A program made the position numbers and the translations under genes. Shown piece by piece: positions 26,810 to 35,357 of a stretch of 64,000 bases of DNA. The stretch spans positions 1 through 64,000 of the forward strand of contig CANGVA010000001.1 of the NCBI GenBank assembly GCA_947457395.1, written 5' to 3'. How positions within the stretch are numbered: the stretch's first letter is position 1; each line of letters starts with the position of its first letter. The notes beneath the pieces are model-generated. The model worked only from the letters and a program-made list of their open reading frames with translations. It did no database searches and was not told the origin of the DNA. Source of the stretch: Bacteroidota bacterium (lineage in GTDB: Bacteria; Bacteroidota; Bacteroidia; UKL13-3).

Positions 26810-29635
26810 TTGATTCAAATTAACAGCCGTTTATTATGTGCCTGCATTGGTGTGCTGCTTTGCTGCCACGCATTTGCACAAAATATAATTACCATAAAAG
26901 GTAAAATAAGGGATAAAAAAACCAACGAACCATTAATTGGCGTTGCTGTAAATGTAAAAGGTACCACAAACGGTGCCACCACAGATTTTGATGGCGAGTA
27001 TACCCTGCGCACATCTCAACCCCTGCCTTTGGTGTTGCTGGTAAGATATGTTGGGTATGAAAATCAGGAAATAAATGTGAGCAGCAATGCCAAACCCATT
27101 GATATTAAACTGGTAGAAAATACCAAAATTCTGAAGGACGTAGAGATACGCGATACACGCATTACAGAAAAGCAAAAACAGCAACCCCTTTCGGTTGAAA
27201 CCATGGATGCCATTGCCATTAAGGAAACACCGGCAGCCAACTTTTATGAGGGACTTGCGCACCTGAAGGGGGTGGATTTAACCAGTGCCAGTATAGGTTT
27301 TAAAATTATTAATACCCGCGGTTTTAACAGCACTTCACCTGTGCGCTCCCTGCAATTAATTGATGGGGTAGATAACCAGGCTCCTGGATTGAATTTTTCA
27401 TTAGGAAATTTTTTGGGTGCCAGTGAGCTTGACTTGCAACGGGTAGATTTAATTGTGGGTGCCAGCAGTGCCTACTACGGACCCAATGCATTTAATGGGG
27501 TAATAAACATGCAAACCAAAAGCCCGTTTTTGTTTCCGGGTTTAAGCGCACAGGTAAAAGTGGGTGAGCGTAATTTGCTGGAAACAAGCGTGCGCTGGGC
27601 ACAAGTATTTAAAAATAAAAAAGGCGAAGACAAATTTGCCTACAAGTTTAATGCCTTTATGATGCGCGCCCGTGATTGGGAAGCTCGCAACTATAACCCC
27701 ACCATGCAATCGCCTACCGACCAAACCAACCCGGGTGGCTATGATGCAGTTAACAGATATGGGGACGAGTACACCGATAGAATCTTGTATACACCTCCTG
27801 TTAATCTGCCAAGTATTGGCAGGGGATATTATCTTAGAGATGGATATAATGAAGAAGATTTGGTTGATTACAATACAAGAAATTTATTGCTATCAGGAGC
27901 CTTGCATTATAAATTTTATAAAGACCACGAAATAGTTTATACGTCCCACTATGCAACCGGCACCACCATTTATCAGGGAGACAACCGATTTAGCCTGCGT
28001 GATATTCAATTTTATCAGAACAAACTGGAGGTTAGAAAAGAAGGTAAATACTTTATTAGGGCCTATGCCACCCAGGAAGATGCAGGAAGAAGTTTTGATG
28101 CTTATTCAACAGCAATTATATTGCAAAATGCGGCCAAGTCAAATTCTGATTGGGGTAAAAATTATAACGATTATCTCTCAGCAAGACTTTCGCCTTTAGT
28201 TGCCTCTTGGTATTTTGAAAATGTTGATGGCAAAGGTCTGAAGTTAAATGAACGTTTTCCGCCTGGCACTAATGACAGGATTAATTTTATAGAAGCATAT
28301 TGGCGACAAAACTTTTCCGATACGTTAAGAAGAATTCATGATGAGGCTAGGGAACGAGCTAATAATGATCCGACAGTTAATAACACAGGACTTCCACGTT
28401 TTGATCCAAATACTGCAAGGTTTGATTCAGCAGTTAATGCTATTACAACCCGTACCAAAAGAGATGGGGGCTCCATGTTTTTTGACCAATCGGCATTGTA
28501 TCATATTGCAGGCGAGTATAAATTTACCATAAACAAAGTGGCTGATTTTATAGCAGGAGGTAATTACCGCCTGTATGCCCCCTTCTCGCGCGGTTCTATA
28601 TTCTTAGATACGGCTGCCAATCAGCGCATATACAACAGGGAGTTTGGGCTTTATTTGGGTATTGAAAAAAAGGTGCTGAACGAAAAGCTTAAAATAAGTG
28701 TAACCAACCGCGTTGATAAAAATGAAAATTTTAACTGGCTATGGTCGCCCGCGGCTACCGGTGTTTACACGCATAAGGCACATGTTTTCAGGGTTTCCCT
28801 ATCATCTGCCATACGCAACCCTACATTAACCGATCAGTATATTAATTTAAATGTGGGCAGGGCTACACTTTTAGGAAATTTGCAGGGTTTTGATAGCCTC
28901 GTATATATAGGCTCACTTATTGATGCGTTTAACAATGGCAGGCAGTTCTTGCAGTATTTTAATGTTGATCCTATACGCCCGGAAAGGGTTAGAACCATTG
29001 AGTTCGGCTATCGTGCCACGTTTGCAGAAAAAGTATTTGTAGATGCCAGCTATTACCACAGTTGGTACACGGATTTTATTGGCTACAAGATTGGAGCAAG
29101 AGTGGTTTGGGTAGAAACGGCTTTTTTCCCAACAAGTGTAGACGTATTTCGTGTAGCAACTAATTCAGCATCAGAGGTGCAAACACAGGGCTTTACCATT
29201 GGGGCACAGTATTTTTGGCAAAAATGGCTCGGCTTTAATGCCAACTATTCCTGGAATAGGTTGATACAAACCAATGAGGCCGACTCCATTATACCGGCAT
29301 TTAATACACCAGAACATAAATACAATATTGGTATAAGTGGCAGAGACATCACAACCAATATTGGTTCTTTCGCGCTGCGCCATTGGGGCTATGGTATTAA
29401 TTACAAATGGCAAACCGGTTTTATGTTTGAAGGTTCGCCCCAGTTTACCGGAGAGGTACCTGCCTATGGCATGATGGATGTTCAGGTAAACAAACGTTTT
29501 CCGGTATACCGCTGCACCCTCAAGCTTGGTGCCACCAATGCATTGAATAACAGGGTTTTTCAGGTATACGGAGGGCCTGTGGTGGGTCGCTTAATTTACT
29601 TCTCAATCTTGTTTGAGCTGAATGCCAACCAGTAA
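26810..29635 (+). CDS. Large TonB-dependent receptor with carboxypeptidase-regulatory-like domain
   Basis: A 941-residue outer-membrane receptor. Translation probably starts at TTG 26810: an in-frame TAG lies two codons upstream and no ATG precedes the signal peptide (RLLCACIGVLLCCHAFAQ). An N-terminal CarboxypepD_reg-like domain (about 25-105; GKIRDKKTNEPLIGVAVNVKG) is followed by a plug (about 125-235; NTRGFNSTSPVRSLQLIDGVD, LIVGASSAYYGPNAFNGVI) and a barrel ending GRLIYFSILFELNAN. No SusD partner follows. A T9SS-secreted hydrolase-like gene begins 59 nt downstream on the same strand, suggesting a joint surface function. Confidence 0.88.
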   Translation: MIQINSRLLCACIGVLLCCHAFAQNIITIKGKIRDKKTNEPLIGVAVNVKGTTNGATTDFDGEYTLRTSQPLPLVLLVRYVGYENQEINVSSNAKPIDIKLVENTKILKDVEIRDTRITEKQKQQPLSVETMDAIAIKETPAANFYEGLAHLKGVDLTSASIGFKIINTRGFNSTSPVRSLQLIDGVDNQAPGLNFSLGNFLGASELDLQRVDLIVGASSAYYGPNAFNGVINMQTKSPFLFPGLSAQVKVGERNLLETSVRWAQVFKNKKGEDKFAYKFNAFMMRARDWEARNYNPTMQSPTDQTNPGGYDAVNRYGDEYTDRILYTPPVNLPSIGRGYYLRDGYNEEDLVDYNTRNLLLSGALHYKFYKDHEIVYTSHYATGTTIYQGDNRFSLRDIQFYQNKLEVRKEGKYFIRAYATQEDAGRSFDAYSTAIILQNAAKSNSDWGKNYNDYLSARLSPLVASWYFENVDGKGLKLNERFPPGTNDRINFIEAYWRQNFSDTLRRIHDEARERANNDPTVNNTGLPRFDPNTARFDSAVNAITTRTKRDGGSMFFDQSALYHIAGEYKFTINKVADFIAGGNYRLYAPFSRGSIFLDTAANQRIYNREFGLYLGIEKKVLNEKLKISVTNRVDKNENFNWLWSPAATGVYTHKAHVFRVSLSSAIRNPTLTDQYINLNVGRATLLGNLQGFDSLVYIGSLIDAFNNGRQFLQYFNVDPIRPERVRTIEFGYRATFAEKVFVDASYYHSWYTDFIGYKIGARVVWVETAFFPTSVDVFRVATNSASEVQTQGFTIGAQYFWQKWLGFNANYSWNRLIQTNEADSIIPAFNTPEHKYNIGISGRDITTNIGSFALRHWGYGINYKWQTGFMFEGSPQFTGEVPAYGMMDVQVNKRFPVYRCTLKLGATNALNNRVFQVYGGPVVGRLIYFSILFELNANQ

Positions 29636-29694
29636 GCTATTGTTTATTTATAAAAATACTTTATTTTGGCCAACTCTTATAACTAAAAAAACAT

Positions 29695-31554
29695 ATGAAA
29701 AAACTATTACTATGTTCTATGCTTTTTGTTGCCTTGATGTTATCCGGCAGCAAATTGTTTGCGCAGCGTTATGTAAATGACATTTTTAGCGCAGTAAACA
29801 GAACCACCAATGTGGTGTATGACAGTAACCGTGCGGTAAATATTATTCCGCCAAGCAACCCTCCCATTGTTACCCAAAACCTGATTTGCGATATTTACCA
29901 ACCTGCAGGCGATAGCCTTTGCAAGCGCCCACTGGTAATATTATTGCATACAGGAAGCTACCTGCCAACCATTGCCAACCGCCAAACAACCGGTAGCAAA
30001 AACGACAGTAACGTGGTTGAATTAGCCAACCGTTTTGCTAAAAAAGGTTATGTGGTTGTTGCCATGAACTACCGCTTAGGGTGGAATCCTGCAACGACAA
30101 ATCAGGAGGTTGCTTCTGAGCAATTGATTAAGGCAACCTATCGTGCCATCCAGGATGTGCGCAATTGTGTGCGTTTTATGAGAAAAAATGCTACTACATA
30201 CCGTATAGACACTGCAAAAATTATTGTAGGTGGACAAGGTACAGGTGGATATGTGGCACTTGGCCTTGCGGCAGTTAACAAGCGTTCAGAAATTGAAACC
30301 AATCCTAAGTTCCTTCGTGGCGATTTTACACCAATGGTAAATGTTGATACGCTTGGTGATTGGAATGGCTTGGGTGGTGTTCCTTTCTTCAATTATGGTG
30401 GCGAACCTGAACTTTCAGGTGATGTGCACATGGTATTTAACTTTGGTGGTGCCATGGGTGATAGTACTTGGATGGATAAGGCAACGCTTCCTATTGTGAG
30501 TTTACATTGTATTAAGGACCCTTTTGCTCCTTACCGCACAGGTAATGTAATTGTGCCTACAACAGGTATTACCGTTATTCCAAGTGCTTCCGGAGGAGGA
30601 GCAGTTGTTCCTTATGCAAATAGCCTGGGCATTAATAATAAAATTAACTCAAGAACTTATACCGATCCTATCAGCACCAGAGCTGCGGCATTTTCCGGTG
30701 GGGTAAATAACCTTTATCCTTTTTGGACCGTTACGCCTGAAGGTTCACCATGGGAGTGGTGGGACAGAGCATTTGTTCAGTCAATCAATTTCCCTTCACC
30801 TGGTGCAGGTCGTCAAGCCGACTCACTTTCTATGCTTACCAATCCATTTATGTCGGCTGCAAGAGGCAGGGCATATTGCGATACCATTGTAGGTTTTGTG
30901 AATCCTCGTATTGTTGCACAATTTGATTTAGATGCCGATGGTGCTGACAGTATTGTTGTAGGAAGTTTAATTGGTCCTGCAAACAATGCCTCTGTTAGTG
31001 TTACCAACGATTCAACCAAAAATATCACCATCAGCTGGTCTGCTGCTTGCAGCTACCCTGGTGCAAACCTCTCTTACTCTTGGGCTATTACAGACACTAC
31101 TGGAGACTTCTCAGATCCAATTCTTGAAGTACCAACCGGTAGCAGCACCAGCTTAACCTTAACTGAAAAAGCAGTTTGGGATTTATTGGGTACCTTAGGC
31201 GTTCCTGTTGGCGGCACAGCAAAAGCAACATGGACTGTATTTGCCAATAATGGGGGTACAGAAGCTCAATACAGCACTTGGAACATTACCTTAACCCGTG
31301 CCAATACTGTAGGTGTAATGGAAGTAGATAACAAAGCTGCTTTCAATGTATACCCTAACCCTACAAGTGGAGTAGTTAATATTGCTTCAGCTCAAAAAGT
31401 ATCAGCAATAAGAATTATTGATTTAACAGGTAAATCTGTTGTTGAAACCAACCAAACCAAAATTGATGTAAGCGCACTAACCAAAGGAATTTACTTTGTA
31501 GAAGTAACCCTTGAAAATGGTGCCAAATCAACCAAGCGTTTATTGGTAAACTAA
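29695..31554 (+). CDS. T9SS-secreted alpha/beta-hydrolase-like protein lacking the nucleophile serine
   Basis: A 619-residue exported protein: signal peptide (about 1-23, LFAQ), an alpha/beta-hydrolase-fold domain (about 35-420; RPLVILLHTGSYLP, VVAMNYRLGW, AIQDVRNCVRFMRKN, DTAKIIVGGQGTGG), an Ig-like beta domain (about 430-540) and a type A sorting domain (about 545-619; NVYPNPTSGVVNI, GIYFVEVTLENGAKSTKRLLVN). The nucleophile elbow, normally GxSxG, reads GQGTG (residues 180-184), with Gly in place of Ser. It may be a binding protein rather than an esterase. It lies just downstream of a TonB receptor and ends in a strong terminator. Confidence 0.87.
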   Translation: MKKLLLCSMLFVALMLSGSKLFAQRYVNDIFSAVNRTTNVVYDSNRAVNIIPPSNPPIVTQNLICDIYQPAGDSLCKRPLVILLHTGSYLPTIANRQTTGSKNDSNVVELANRFAKKGYVVVAMNYRLGWNPATTNQEVASEQLIKATYRAIQDVRNCVRFMRKNATTYRIDTAKIIVGGQGTGGYVALGLAAVNKRSEIETNPKFLRGDFTPMVNVDTLGDWNGLGGVPFFNYGGEPELSGDVHMVFNFGGAMGDSTWMDKATLPIVSLHCIKDPFAPYRTGNVIVPTTGITVIPSASGGGAVVPYANSLGINNKINSRTYTDPISTRAAAFSGGVNNLYPFWTVTPEGSPWEWWDRAFVQSINFPSPGAGRQADSLSMLTNPFMSAARGRAYCDTIVGFVNPRIVAQFDLDADGADSIVVGSLIGPANNASVSVTNDSTKNITISWSAACSYPGANLSYSWAITDTTGDFSDPILEVPTGSSTSLTLTEKAVWDLLGTLGVPVGGTAKATWTVFANNGGTEAQYSTWNITLTRANTVGVMEVDNKAAFNVYPNPTSGVVNIASAQKVSAIRIIDLTGKSVVETNQTKIDVSALTKGIYFVEVTLENGAKSTKRLLVN

Positions 31555-31578
31555 TCGGTTATAAAAAACGAATAAAAA

Positions 31579-31610
31579 AAAAGGAGGCCTTGCGCCTCCT
31601 TTTTTTATGC
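31579..31610. terminator. Bidirectional intrinsic terminator
   Basis: A perfect 10-bp stem (AAAAGGAGGC/GCCTCCTTTT, loop CTTGC, 31579-31588 and 31594-31603) is flanked by A-rich and T-rich runs. It lies between the stop of the T9SS hydrolase-like gene (+) and the stop of the convergent thioredoxin-like gene (-), so it can serve both. Confidence 0.88.
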
Positions 31611-31623
31611 AGTTAACTGTGGG

Positions 31624-32163
31624 TTACTGCAATAATTTGCCGGTAATTTCATCCAGTTTTTCATCACTGTATTTTCCTGAGGTATAATAGATGGTGCGCC
31701 CCTCTTTGTCCAGCACAAAAAAATGCGGTTCATCTGTATTACTGATGTTGGCATCAACCATAAACGCTTTCACATCCTTCTCCGTAATCATATAGTTATC
31801 CCACAATTTTTTATCAATGTTTTGCCTGGCCTTATCCTTAATTTCTGATGGGGCCAGTTTGGCCACACCTTTTAGCATGCCCACAAAACAAACATTGGCC
31901 TGATATAAATTTCCTCCCATTAAACCGCCCATACCCGGTGCAAGCAAACTGTTATAAAGCGGGGTGGTCCAGTTTCTTAGTTCTTTCTCTGCCTTTAAAG
32001 ACATGGCTAACACAACTACAGTTTTTTTACCCTTTACATCAGCAGGCAACTCAATGGTTTTAGCGCTAAGCGTTTGGCAGGTAATAGCTGGCAGGACATT
32101 TGTTTGCGCATAAACCTTAAGCATGCTTAATGCAACAATTGCTGTGATCATTATTTTTTTCAT
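31624..32163 (-). CDS. Exported thioredoxin-fold-like protein
   Basis: A 179-residue protein; the ATG at 32163 (MKKIMITAIVALSM...VYAQ) gives a clean signal peptide and is preferred to an upstream in-frame ATG. The pattern LPAITCQTLSAKTIELP, then KGKKTVVVLAMS, then HFFVLDKEGRTIYYTSGKYS resembles peroxiredoxin-like or ATP10-like thioredoxin folds. There is no CxxC redox pair, so it is unlikely to be a disulfide reductase. It is monocistronic and convergent with the T9SS hydrolase-like gene. Confidence 0.65.
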   Translation of the reverse strand: MKKIMITAIVALSMLKVYAQTNVLPAITCQTLSAKTIELPADVKGKKTVVVLAMSLKAEKELRNWTTPLYNSLLAPGMGGLMGGNLYQANVCFVGMLKGVAKLAPSEIKDKARQNIDKKLWDNYMITEKDVKAFMVDANISNTDEPHFFVLDKEGRTIYYTSGKYSDEKLDEITGKLLQ

Positions 32164-32234
32164 GGTTTGTAATAAATTGGCTTTAAACGCAAATGTAAAT
32201 TGAAACAAATATAATAAGGACTGTAATATAACCT

Positions 32235-32333
32235 TCGTTTTCGCGGACAGCCAGCCCCGAAACCTCGGGGTGCCGTCCGTGACTTTTCATCAACTAAACA
32301 GATCTATTCCAATAGTTGAATGCCTAGATAAAA
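32235..32333. repeat. 99-bp structured direct repeat, copy A
   Basis: It matches copy B (33316-33414) at 96 of 99 positions, and weaker similarity continues for about 25 nt downstream. It contains two inverted repeats: a compound hairpin (CGGAC...CCCCGA-AACC-TCGGGG...GTCCG, 32244-32279) and TCAACTA...TAGTTGA around a 16-nt loop. Nothing in it looks coding. Otherwise the stretch 32164-32676 holds only AT-rich sequence and an unconvincing 62-codon frame. Confidence 0.85.
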
Positions 32334-32676
32334 CACAACATTTTTTCAATGAACTTATATTAAGCTTATTATTTCTCGTACCTCGATTGTTATAAATATA
32401 CGTGAGAAATAGTATACTTCTTAAAGCCATAAAAACACAAAACCAAACTACTAAAATGCAGAGCAGTATAACCCCCAAAAAATATAGAATGAGGTTTTAT
32501 AATCTTCCAATCTTCTAATACCTAACCCGCAATACCAAACCCGTAATAAAAAAACCTCCCACCACTACTATAGTACTTACAAATTGTTACTTTTTTTTGG
32601 TTGTTATTCGATAAAGGATTATTGCTTGGAATTGTCGAATTGTTGGCTAAACTTTGAGAATACATGAATCCTGATT

Positions 32677-33300
32677 ATGAATACGAAACAACTTAAAAAG
32701 GCATATATTCAAGATTTTGTTCTATTGCTGATGTTCTTTGCAACCCTTACCCTCACCTCCTGCAACCAATGCGATGACAAACAGGAAGGCCCAAATTTAG
32801 GAGGGTTTCGACCTAGTGCCTATGGCGCTTTTATGCCTTCAAATCCTTTTACTACTCTTAAGTTATTAAAAAATGGGAAAGATACTATTCAGTTTGTAGG
32901 GCAAGGTAGGGAAGAATGGGTAGAAGAGGAGTTTTGGGGTGTAGAAGGCTGTCCCATATATTATAAGCTCCTTAACCATCGGGTTAATTTTACTAATATT
33001 ACAGAAGGCACCAATCATTTAGTGCTTAGGTATAACCAGTATGGAGATGCTTTTAGCATTGATGACCATATTGAATATAAATTTGGCAATTCTGTATTCC
33101 CCAATTATAGATTAGTTTATCTCGGTGACACATCGACTCTTATTAAAAATTTTAAAAATATAAACGGAACTGAACAAGATGCATTACTAATAAGGTATAA
33201 GAAAGATACAATATATATATTTAGAAATAACGTATTACCTATAAATATGAATATAGCCAAAATTAAATATGGAACCGATGTTTACGAACTAATACCTTAA
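32677..33300 (+). CDS. Putative lipoprotein of unknown function
   Basis: A 207-residue protein with hydrophobic leader and lipobox LTSC (Cys 29), followed by NQCDDK. The mature part is rich in aromatic, Asn and charged residues and has no motif I recognise (VGQGREEWVEEEFWGVEG, NHRVNFTNITEGTNHL). It is lower in GC than its neighbours and is the only gene between two near-identical 99-bp direct repeats; copy B begins 16 nt after its stop. This suggests a recently gained or duplicated segment. Confidence 0.65.
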   Translation: MNTKQLKKAYIQDFVLLLMFFATLTLTSCNQCDDKQEGPNLGGFRPSAYGAFMPSNPFTTLKLLKNGKDTIQFVGQGREEWVEEEFWGVEGCPIYYKLLNHRVNFTNITEGTNHLVLRYNQYGDAFSIDDHIEYKFGNSVFPNYRLVYLGDTSTLIKNFKNINGTEQDALLIRYKKDTIYIFRNNVLPINMNIAKIKYGTDVYELIP

Positions 33301-33315
33301 TAATATACCCCCCCC

Positions 33316-33414
33316 TCGTTTTCGCGGATAGTCAGCCCCGAAACCTCGGGGTGCCGTCCGTGACTTTTCATCAACTAAACAGATCTATTCCAATAGTTGA
33401 ATGCCTAGATGAAA
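33316..33414. repeat. 99-bp structured direct repeat, copy B
   Basis: Second copy of the element at 32235-32333, same orientation, offset 1081 nt. The three differences are C to T, C to T and A to G. Both C-to-T changes fall in the first hairpin and leave G-U wobble pairs in a plus-strand RNA. The rest of 33415-33618 contains no gene I can support. Confidence 0.85.
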
Positions 33415-33618
33415 ATGTAACAGATTTTTTCAACAAACGTAGATCTGGATTATACCATTATTCACTCATTATCGATGGGATGATCATAGACAGTAAAGCG
33501 ATGGCGGTGGAAAGGTAGCCCCCGAAATAATTAATAACGCTATGGCATGAAATATAGTCCATTGTCAATTTCACTCAACTGAATTATATTTTATGTTGTA
33601 GTGGCGTTTACCTCTGTA

Positions 33619-34263
33619 TTACTTTTTCCTTACCAACATCAACCCATCTCTTATGGGTAACAAAATATTTTCAACCCGCTCGTCTTGTTGTATAAATGCA
33701 TTAAGCGCATGAAGCGTTTTTGTGTCTTTATCTTTTTCGCGCTCTTGCTCATCCAACACTTTGCCACTCCACAGTACATTATCAATCAGAATAAATCCAC
33801 CGGGCCTTAGCTTTTCCAATGCCTGCTCATAGTACTTTGGATAATTGGGCTTATCGGCATCAATAAAAACCAAATCAAATAGTTGCGGCAGTGTTTTGAT
33901 AATATTGTATGCATCGCCCACAATAAATTGTATCTGATTTGATTTGCCTGCTGCTGATATATATTGGTTAATTCTCTCTTCCTGTTCCGGATTAATATCA
34001 ATGGTAATGAGCTTTCCGTTTTGTGCCAGGCCTTCTGCAAGGCATAAGGCAGAATAGCCCGTATAAGTGCCAATTTCAAGAATAAAAGTTGGCTTAATCA
34101 TGTGGCTAATCATGCTTAGCAGCCTGCCCTGAAAATGACCACTCAGCATACGGGGCTTCAGCACATTGGCATGTGTATCGCGGTTCAGTTGTTTTAATAA
34201 TTCATTTTCAGCAGTGGTATATTGGCTGCAATATTCATCAACCGGTTTGGGTAAAAAATCCAT
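33619..34263 (-). CDS. O-methyltransferase (caffeoyl-CoA OMT family)
   Basis: A 214-residue SAM-dependent class I methyltransferase. SAM-binding motif I is ILEIGTYTGYSALCLAEGL; then ITIDINPEQ, FIVGDAY, the metal-binding LVFIDADKPNY and LIDNVLWSGKV follow. Members methylate catechol-type hydroxyls with a divalent metal; the bacterial substrate is unknown. Start choice: ATG at 34263, 2 nt after the nucleotidyltransferase stop; an in-frame TTG at 34272 would overlap that gene by 8 nt. It is co-transcribed with the nucleotidyltransferase. Confidence 0.92.
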   Translation of the reverse strand: MDFLPKPVDEYCSQYTTAENELLKQLNRDTHANVLKPRMLSGHFQGRLLSMISHMIKPTFILEIGTYTGYSALCLAEGLAQNGKLITIDINPEQEERINQYISAAGKSNQIQFIVGDAYNIIKTLPQLFDLVFIDADKPNYPKYYEQALEKLRPGGFILIDNVLWSGKVLDEQEREKDKDTKTLHALNAFIQQDERVENILLPIRDGLMLVRKK

Positions 34264-34264
34264 A

Positions 34265-35254
34265 TCAGCCAAAGTTTATTTCTGTGCTGTCGCCAATGTT
34301 TAAACTCTGTTTCATACCTTTTAGTAATGCATCATTACCGATTAAGGAGCGATCGAGAATGGCATATTCTATTTGTGCATACGGCCCAATGATAGATTCT
34401 TTAAGTACTGCATAATTCAATATCACATTGTCTCCAACAGAAACATTGGGACCAATGATGGAATTGCTGATGCGACAATTTTCGCCTATAAATACAGGAG
34501 GAATAATGATGGTATTTTCAAACTTATAACTATCGGCAGGGTAGTTTAATCGTTTCAGCAAAGTTGCGTTGGTATCCAGCAAAATTTCTTTTTTACCGCA
34601 ATCAAACCAGCTGTCGGCATCCATGGTTTTCATTACTACGCCCTGCTCCACCATTTTCATTAATGCATCGGTAAGGTGGTATTCATTTTGCGTGGTAATT
34701 TTATGCTGAATATTAAATTCAATAGAATCAAGCAGCTTATCGGTTTCTTTTATTTTATAAATACCCACCAGTGCTTGATTTGATTTAGGTATACCGGGTT
34801 TTTCAACCAATCGGGTAATGCGCCCATTTTCATCTGTTTCTGCTACACCAAACTGTCGGGGGTCATCAACTTTTTTCACGCAAAGTGTGCTGTGTTCTGC
34901 AGCAAGTAGTTTTTGCAAATCAAGGTCGGCAATGGTATCGCCCAGCACAATAAGTAACTCTGAATGTTGCAGGTGCTCTTTGGCCAGCCAAATGGCGTGC
35001 CCCGTGCCTTTGCCCGTGGTTTGAATAACAAAATGGGTGGTAATTTGCGGATAGGTTTTGGTAATATAATCTTCTATCTTATCTCCCATGTAGCCTATAA
35101 TAAACACATATTCTTTGATGCCGGCAGCAATCAGTGATTCTATGATATGTGCCAGAATAGGTTTGCCCGCTATGGGTATTAATGCTTTGGGTTGCGTATG
35201 GGTATGCGGGCGCAAACGCGTGCCAATGCCTGCTACAGGAATTACTGCTTTCAT
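34265..35254 (-). CDS. Sugar-1-phosphate nucleotidyltransferase with left-handed beta-helix tail
   Basis: A 329-residue enzyme. It has the nucleotidyltransferase signature PVAGIGTRLRPHT, then QPKALIPIAGKP, the VLGDTI metal site and VEKPGIPKSNQALVGIYK. A C-terminal hexapeptide-repeat segment (about 255-325; PPVFIGENCRISNSIIGPNV) forms a left-handed beta-helix. It activates a sugar phosphate (UDP-, dTDP- or GDP-type) for glycan synthesis. The substrate cannot be settled by eye; the layout is nearest to glucose-1-phosphate thymidylyl/uridylyltransferases of the longer class. The ATG at 35254 (MKAVIPVAGIG) is the proper start. Confidence 0.88.
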   Translation of the reverse strand: MKAVIPVAGIGTRLRPHTHTQPKALIPIAGKPILAHIIESLIAAGIKEYVFIIGYMGDKIEDYITKTYPQITTHFVIQTTGKGTGHAIWLAKEHLQHSELLIVLGDTIADLDLQKLLAAEHSTLCVKKVDDPRQFGVAETDENGRITRLVEKPGIPKSNQALVGIYKIKETDKLLDSIEFNIQHKITTQNEYHLTDALMKMVEQGVVMKTMDADSWFDCGKKEILLDTNATLLKRLNYPADSYKFENTIIIPPVFIGENCRISNSIIGPNVSVGDNVILNYAVLKESIIGPYAQIEYAILDRSLIGNDALLKGMKQSLNIGDSTEINFG

Positions 35255-35357
35255 CAGGTGCGAAGATAAACATTTGAGGTGTTTGGCAGGCGGTTTGGTA
35301 AACTTTTTACGCTTTACCTGCATGAAATAATTTGTATTTTGCGCCCCGAACAAAAAA

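Noticed and set aside
32235-32333. Possible hammerhead-type ribozyme in the repeat (minus strand TTGATGA ... GAAA)
   Set aside because: The TTGATGA and GAAA segments are not placed directly against the stem as the hammerhead core requires, and the first base of CUGANGA is wrong.
32290-32478. 62-codon minus-strand frame with a hydrophobic N-terminus
   Set aside because: It overlaps the structured repeat, has low-complexity AT-driven composition and no supporting neighbours.
32235-33414. Insertion sequence or integron cassette bounded by the direct repeats
   Set aside because: No transposase, integrase or target-site duplication is visible; the repeat lacks the paired GTTRRRY/RYYYAAC layout of attC sites.
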